A program made the translations under genes and the position numbers. Under the pieces are notes generated by a model. That model was not told where the DNA came from and ran no database searches. It was given only the letters and a program-made list of their open reading frames with translations. 64,000 bases of DNA from Ferirhizobium litorale (GTDB lineage Bacteria; Pseudomonadota; Alphaproteobacteria; Rhizobiales; Rhizobiaceae): NCBI GenBank assembly GCA_030028905.1, contig JALDYZ010000014.1, positions 62,001 to 126,000 on the forward strand, written 5' to 3'. Numbering within the stretch: position 1 is the stretch's first letter; every line of letters begins with the position of its first letter. Of this stretch, positions 62,224 to 64,000 are shown in pieces.

Positions 62224-64000
62224 ATGACCACTCGCCGCCAGTTTATCGGATCACTGCCCGTCGTAGGTGCCGCCTTTGCTGTGGGAGGTGGGGTCATCTT
62301 CGATGAGGGAATGGCCCGCGCACAGGAGTCCCCAGGGCCACTGGCAGAGCACTTCCACCCCAAGGGAAAGGCACCGTCGAGCTTTACGCTCGAGGTGCTG
62401 GAACAGGCGCGCGGAACCCTGCCATTCGCGGATCGACGGGATTTCGAGGAACTGGATCGAGGATTCATCGCACCGATGCCAGATCTGAAGATCATGGCGG
62501 ACGCAGGTCACGTCGCTTGGGACATGGAGCGCTTTCAGTTTCTGAACGAGGACCGGGATTTCGATAGCATCCACCCCTCGCTGTTGCGTCAGTCACGGCT
62601 CAACAACAACTATGGTCTCTACGAGGTGATCCCCGGCATCTATCAGGTTCGCGGAGCAGACCTTTCCGACCTCACCTTCGTTCGTGGCAAGACCGGCTGG
62701 ATCGTCTTCGACCCGCTCGTGACCGCCGAACCGGTCCGTGCGGCGTGGGAGTTGTTTCAGAAACATGTCGGCGACGGCCTGCCCGTAACGGCCGTGATCT
62801 ATTCGCATACCCACGGCGACCACTGGGGCGGCGTGCGGGGACTTGTAGATGAGGCGGACGTCCGGTCTGGCAAGGTTGCGCTGATCGCACCCATCGACTT
62901 CATGGACTTCACGATCTCGGAGAACGTTTACGCCGGAAATGCGATGAACCGGCGGTTGTTTTTCCAGTATGGCCTACTCCTGCCCGCCAGCCCACATGGA
63001 TATGTCGGCCAAGGTCTCGGGCAGGGCATATCGGCAGGCGCGACGGGGCTGATCGCGCCCAACCGCTATGTTTCGGAGGCGATCGAGGAGTTCGAGGTGG
63101 ACGGCGTCCGCATGATCTTCCAAAACACGCCGAACACCGAAGCGCCACGGGAGATGAACACCTACATCCCCGACATGAAGGCGCTGTGGATGGCCGAGAA
63201 CGTCATCGCATCACTGCACAATATCTACACGCTTCGCGGCGCGCCGGTGCGCGACCCACTGCGCTGGTCGAAATACATCGGTGAATCACTCGTCCGCTTC
63301 GGGCTGGAAGCCGAAGTGATGTTTGCCTCGCACCACTGGCCGCGCTGGGGCAACGAGCGCATTCAGGAGGTTCTGCGGGGTCAGCGCGACCTGTATGCCC
63401 ACATGAACAACCAGGTCCTGCACCTCGCCAATCAGGGCGTGACGATCAATCAGGTCCATAATGTCTACGAACTGCCCAAGGGCCTGCAGGAGAAGTGGTT
63501 CTGCCGGGGCTACCACGGATCGGCGCAGCACAACGCCCGAGGCGTGATCCAGCGCTACCTCGGGTTCTGGGACTGCAACCCGACAACGCTCATCCCCCTG
63601 TCACCGGAGGTGTCGGCGCCGCTCTACGTCGAGATGATGGGCGGGTCGGACAAGATCATCGCCCGGGGACGCGAACTGCACGACACAGGCCAATACCTGT
63701 TGGCGACCGAGATCGTGAACAAGCTGGTGCAGGCCGAGCCGGACAATGCAGCGGCGAAGGACCTCCTTGCCGACATCTTCGAGCAACTCGGCTATCAGCA
63801 GGAAAACCCCGGGTTGCGGAACAGCTTCCTGGCCGGTGCCTACGAGCTGCGGACCGGTATCCCCCAAGGCGCGACCGCAGATTCCAGCAGCCCCGACGTC
63901 ATCCGGGCGATGTCCACCGAGCTTTTCCTCAATTTCCTCGGCATCCGCATGGACAGCCGCAAGGCGGAAGGGCTGCGCTTTACGATCAATCTCGTGACGC
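62224..64000 (+). CDS. alkyl/aryl sulfatase, metallo-beta-lactamase fold (partial, 3' end beyond window)
   Basis: The first 592 codons of an alkyl sulfatase (SdsA1/BDS1 type) that hydrolyses alkyl sulfates such as detergents to alcohol and sulfate. A Tat-type signal (TTRRQFIGSLPVVGAAFAVGG) directs export. The first zinc site is H195-T-H197-G-D199-H200 (YSHTHGDHWGG). The dimerisation domain (RELHDTGQYLLATEIVNKL, about 480-510) and the start of the C-terminal SCP2-like domain are present. The frame is open to the window edge, so the end is missing. GGAGGAGG lies upstream of the ATG. Confidence 0.93.
   Translation, partial: MTTRRQFIGSLPVVGAAFAVGGGVIFDEGMARAQESPGPLAEHFHPKGKAPSSFTLEVLEQARGTLPFADRRDFEELDRGFIAPMPDLKIMADAGHVAWDMERFQFLNEDRDFDSIHPSLLRQSRLNNNYGLYEVIPGIYQVRGADLSDLTFVRGKTGWIVFDPLVTAEPVRAAWELFQKHVGDGLPVTAVIYSHTHGDHWGGVRGLVDEADVRSGKVALIAPIDFMDFTISENVYAGNAMNRRLFFQYGLLLPASPHGYVGQGLGQGISAGATGLIAPNRYVSEAIEEFEVDGVRMIFQNTPNTEAPREMNTYIPDMKALWMAENVIASLHNIYTLRGAPVRDPLRWSKYIGESLVRFGLEAEVMFASHHWPRWGNERIQEVLRGQRDLYAHMNNQVLHLANQGVTINQVHNVYELPKGLQEKWFCRGYHGSAQHNARGVIQRYLGFWDCNPTTLIPLSPEVSAPLYVEMMGGSDKIIARGRELHDTGQYLLATEIVNKLVQAEPDNAAAKDLLADIFEQLGYQQENPGLRNSFLAGAYELRTGIPQGATADSSSPDVIRAMSTELFLNFLGIRMDSRKAEGLRFTINLVT

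Overview
The window is high-GC alphaproteobacterial DNA and most resembles a Rhizobiaceae genome (Ensifer/Sinorhizobium, Rhizobium or Shinella type). The pointers are gene content and style: nasTS-controlled nitrate assimilation, a cydABDC-type quinol oxidase operon, a class Ib RNR under a cobalamin riboswitch, FadR-type GntR regulators beside ABC and TRAP uptake operons, and NsrR with NO-detoxifying globins. There are no rRNA or tRNA genes, no CRISPR array, and no insertion sequence I can support. Replicon type cannot be decided from the sequence.

Layout. 1-4.5 kb: an SsuABC-like uptake operon plus the start of a fumarylacetoacetate-hydrolase-family gene, divergent from its GntR regulator. 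4.5-9.7 kb: a large winged-helix/ATPase regulator, a 1.4 kb gene-poor gap carrying a decayed histidine-kinase fragment, and an aldo/keto reductase. 9.9-16 kb: cydA-cydB-cydD-cydC. 16.5-21.7 kb: catalase-like peroxidase with cytochrome b561, a cation/proton antiporter, and a bifunctional penicillin-binding protein whose gene runs convergently into the antiporter gene. 21.9-30.9 kb: nitrate assimilation (nasT, nasS, leader, nitrate transporter, nirB, nirD, nasA). 31-38.8 kb: two units each headed by a cobalamin riboswitch, nrdHIEF and metE-thioesterase. 38.8-44.6 kb: a catabolic cluster (dehydratase-like protein, two HAD hydrolases, FAD oxidase) with a GntR regulator. 44.7-47.2 kb: flavohemoglobin, truncated globin-DUF1971 fusion and NsrR. 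47.2-53.4 kb: a glycosyltransferase and a TRAP transporter-amidase operon. 53.4-60.9 kb: a type I secretion operon with two unusual probable substrates. 61.5-64 kb: a small unknown protein and the start of an alkyl sulfatase.

The clearest regulatory finding is upstream of the nitrate transporter. A sigma-54 promoter is followed by two hexaloop hairpins, the second overlapping an intrinsic terminator; this is the arrangement expected for antitermination by the ANTAR protein NasT encoded just upstream. The second is the pair of cobalamin riboswitches. Both sit in front of B12-independent isozymes, and a B12-independent metE is translationally coupled to a two-hotdog thioesterase.

The best candidate for an undescribed system is the type I secretion operon at 53.4-60.9 kb. 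It encodes an ABC exporter, its HlyD adaptor, a 671-residue protein built from alternating N/Q/D repeats, and a 574-residue protein with DQ-rich, GNLNLN and very Gly-rich blocks. The two substrates share an N/Q motif, and a 12-bp hairpin separates their genes.
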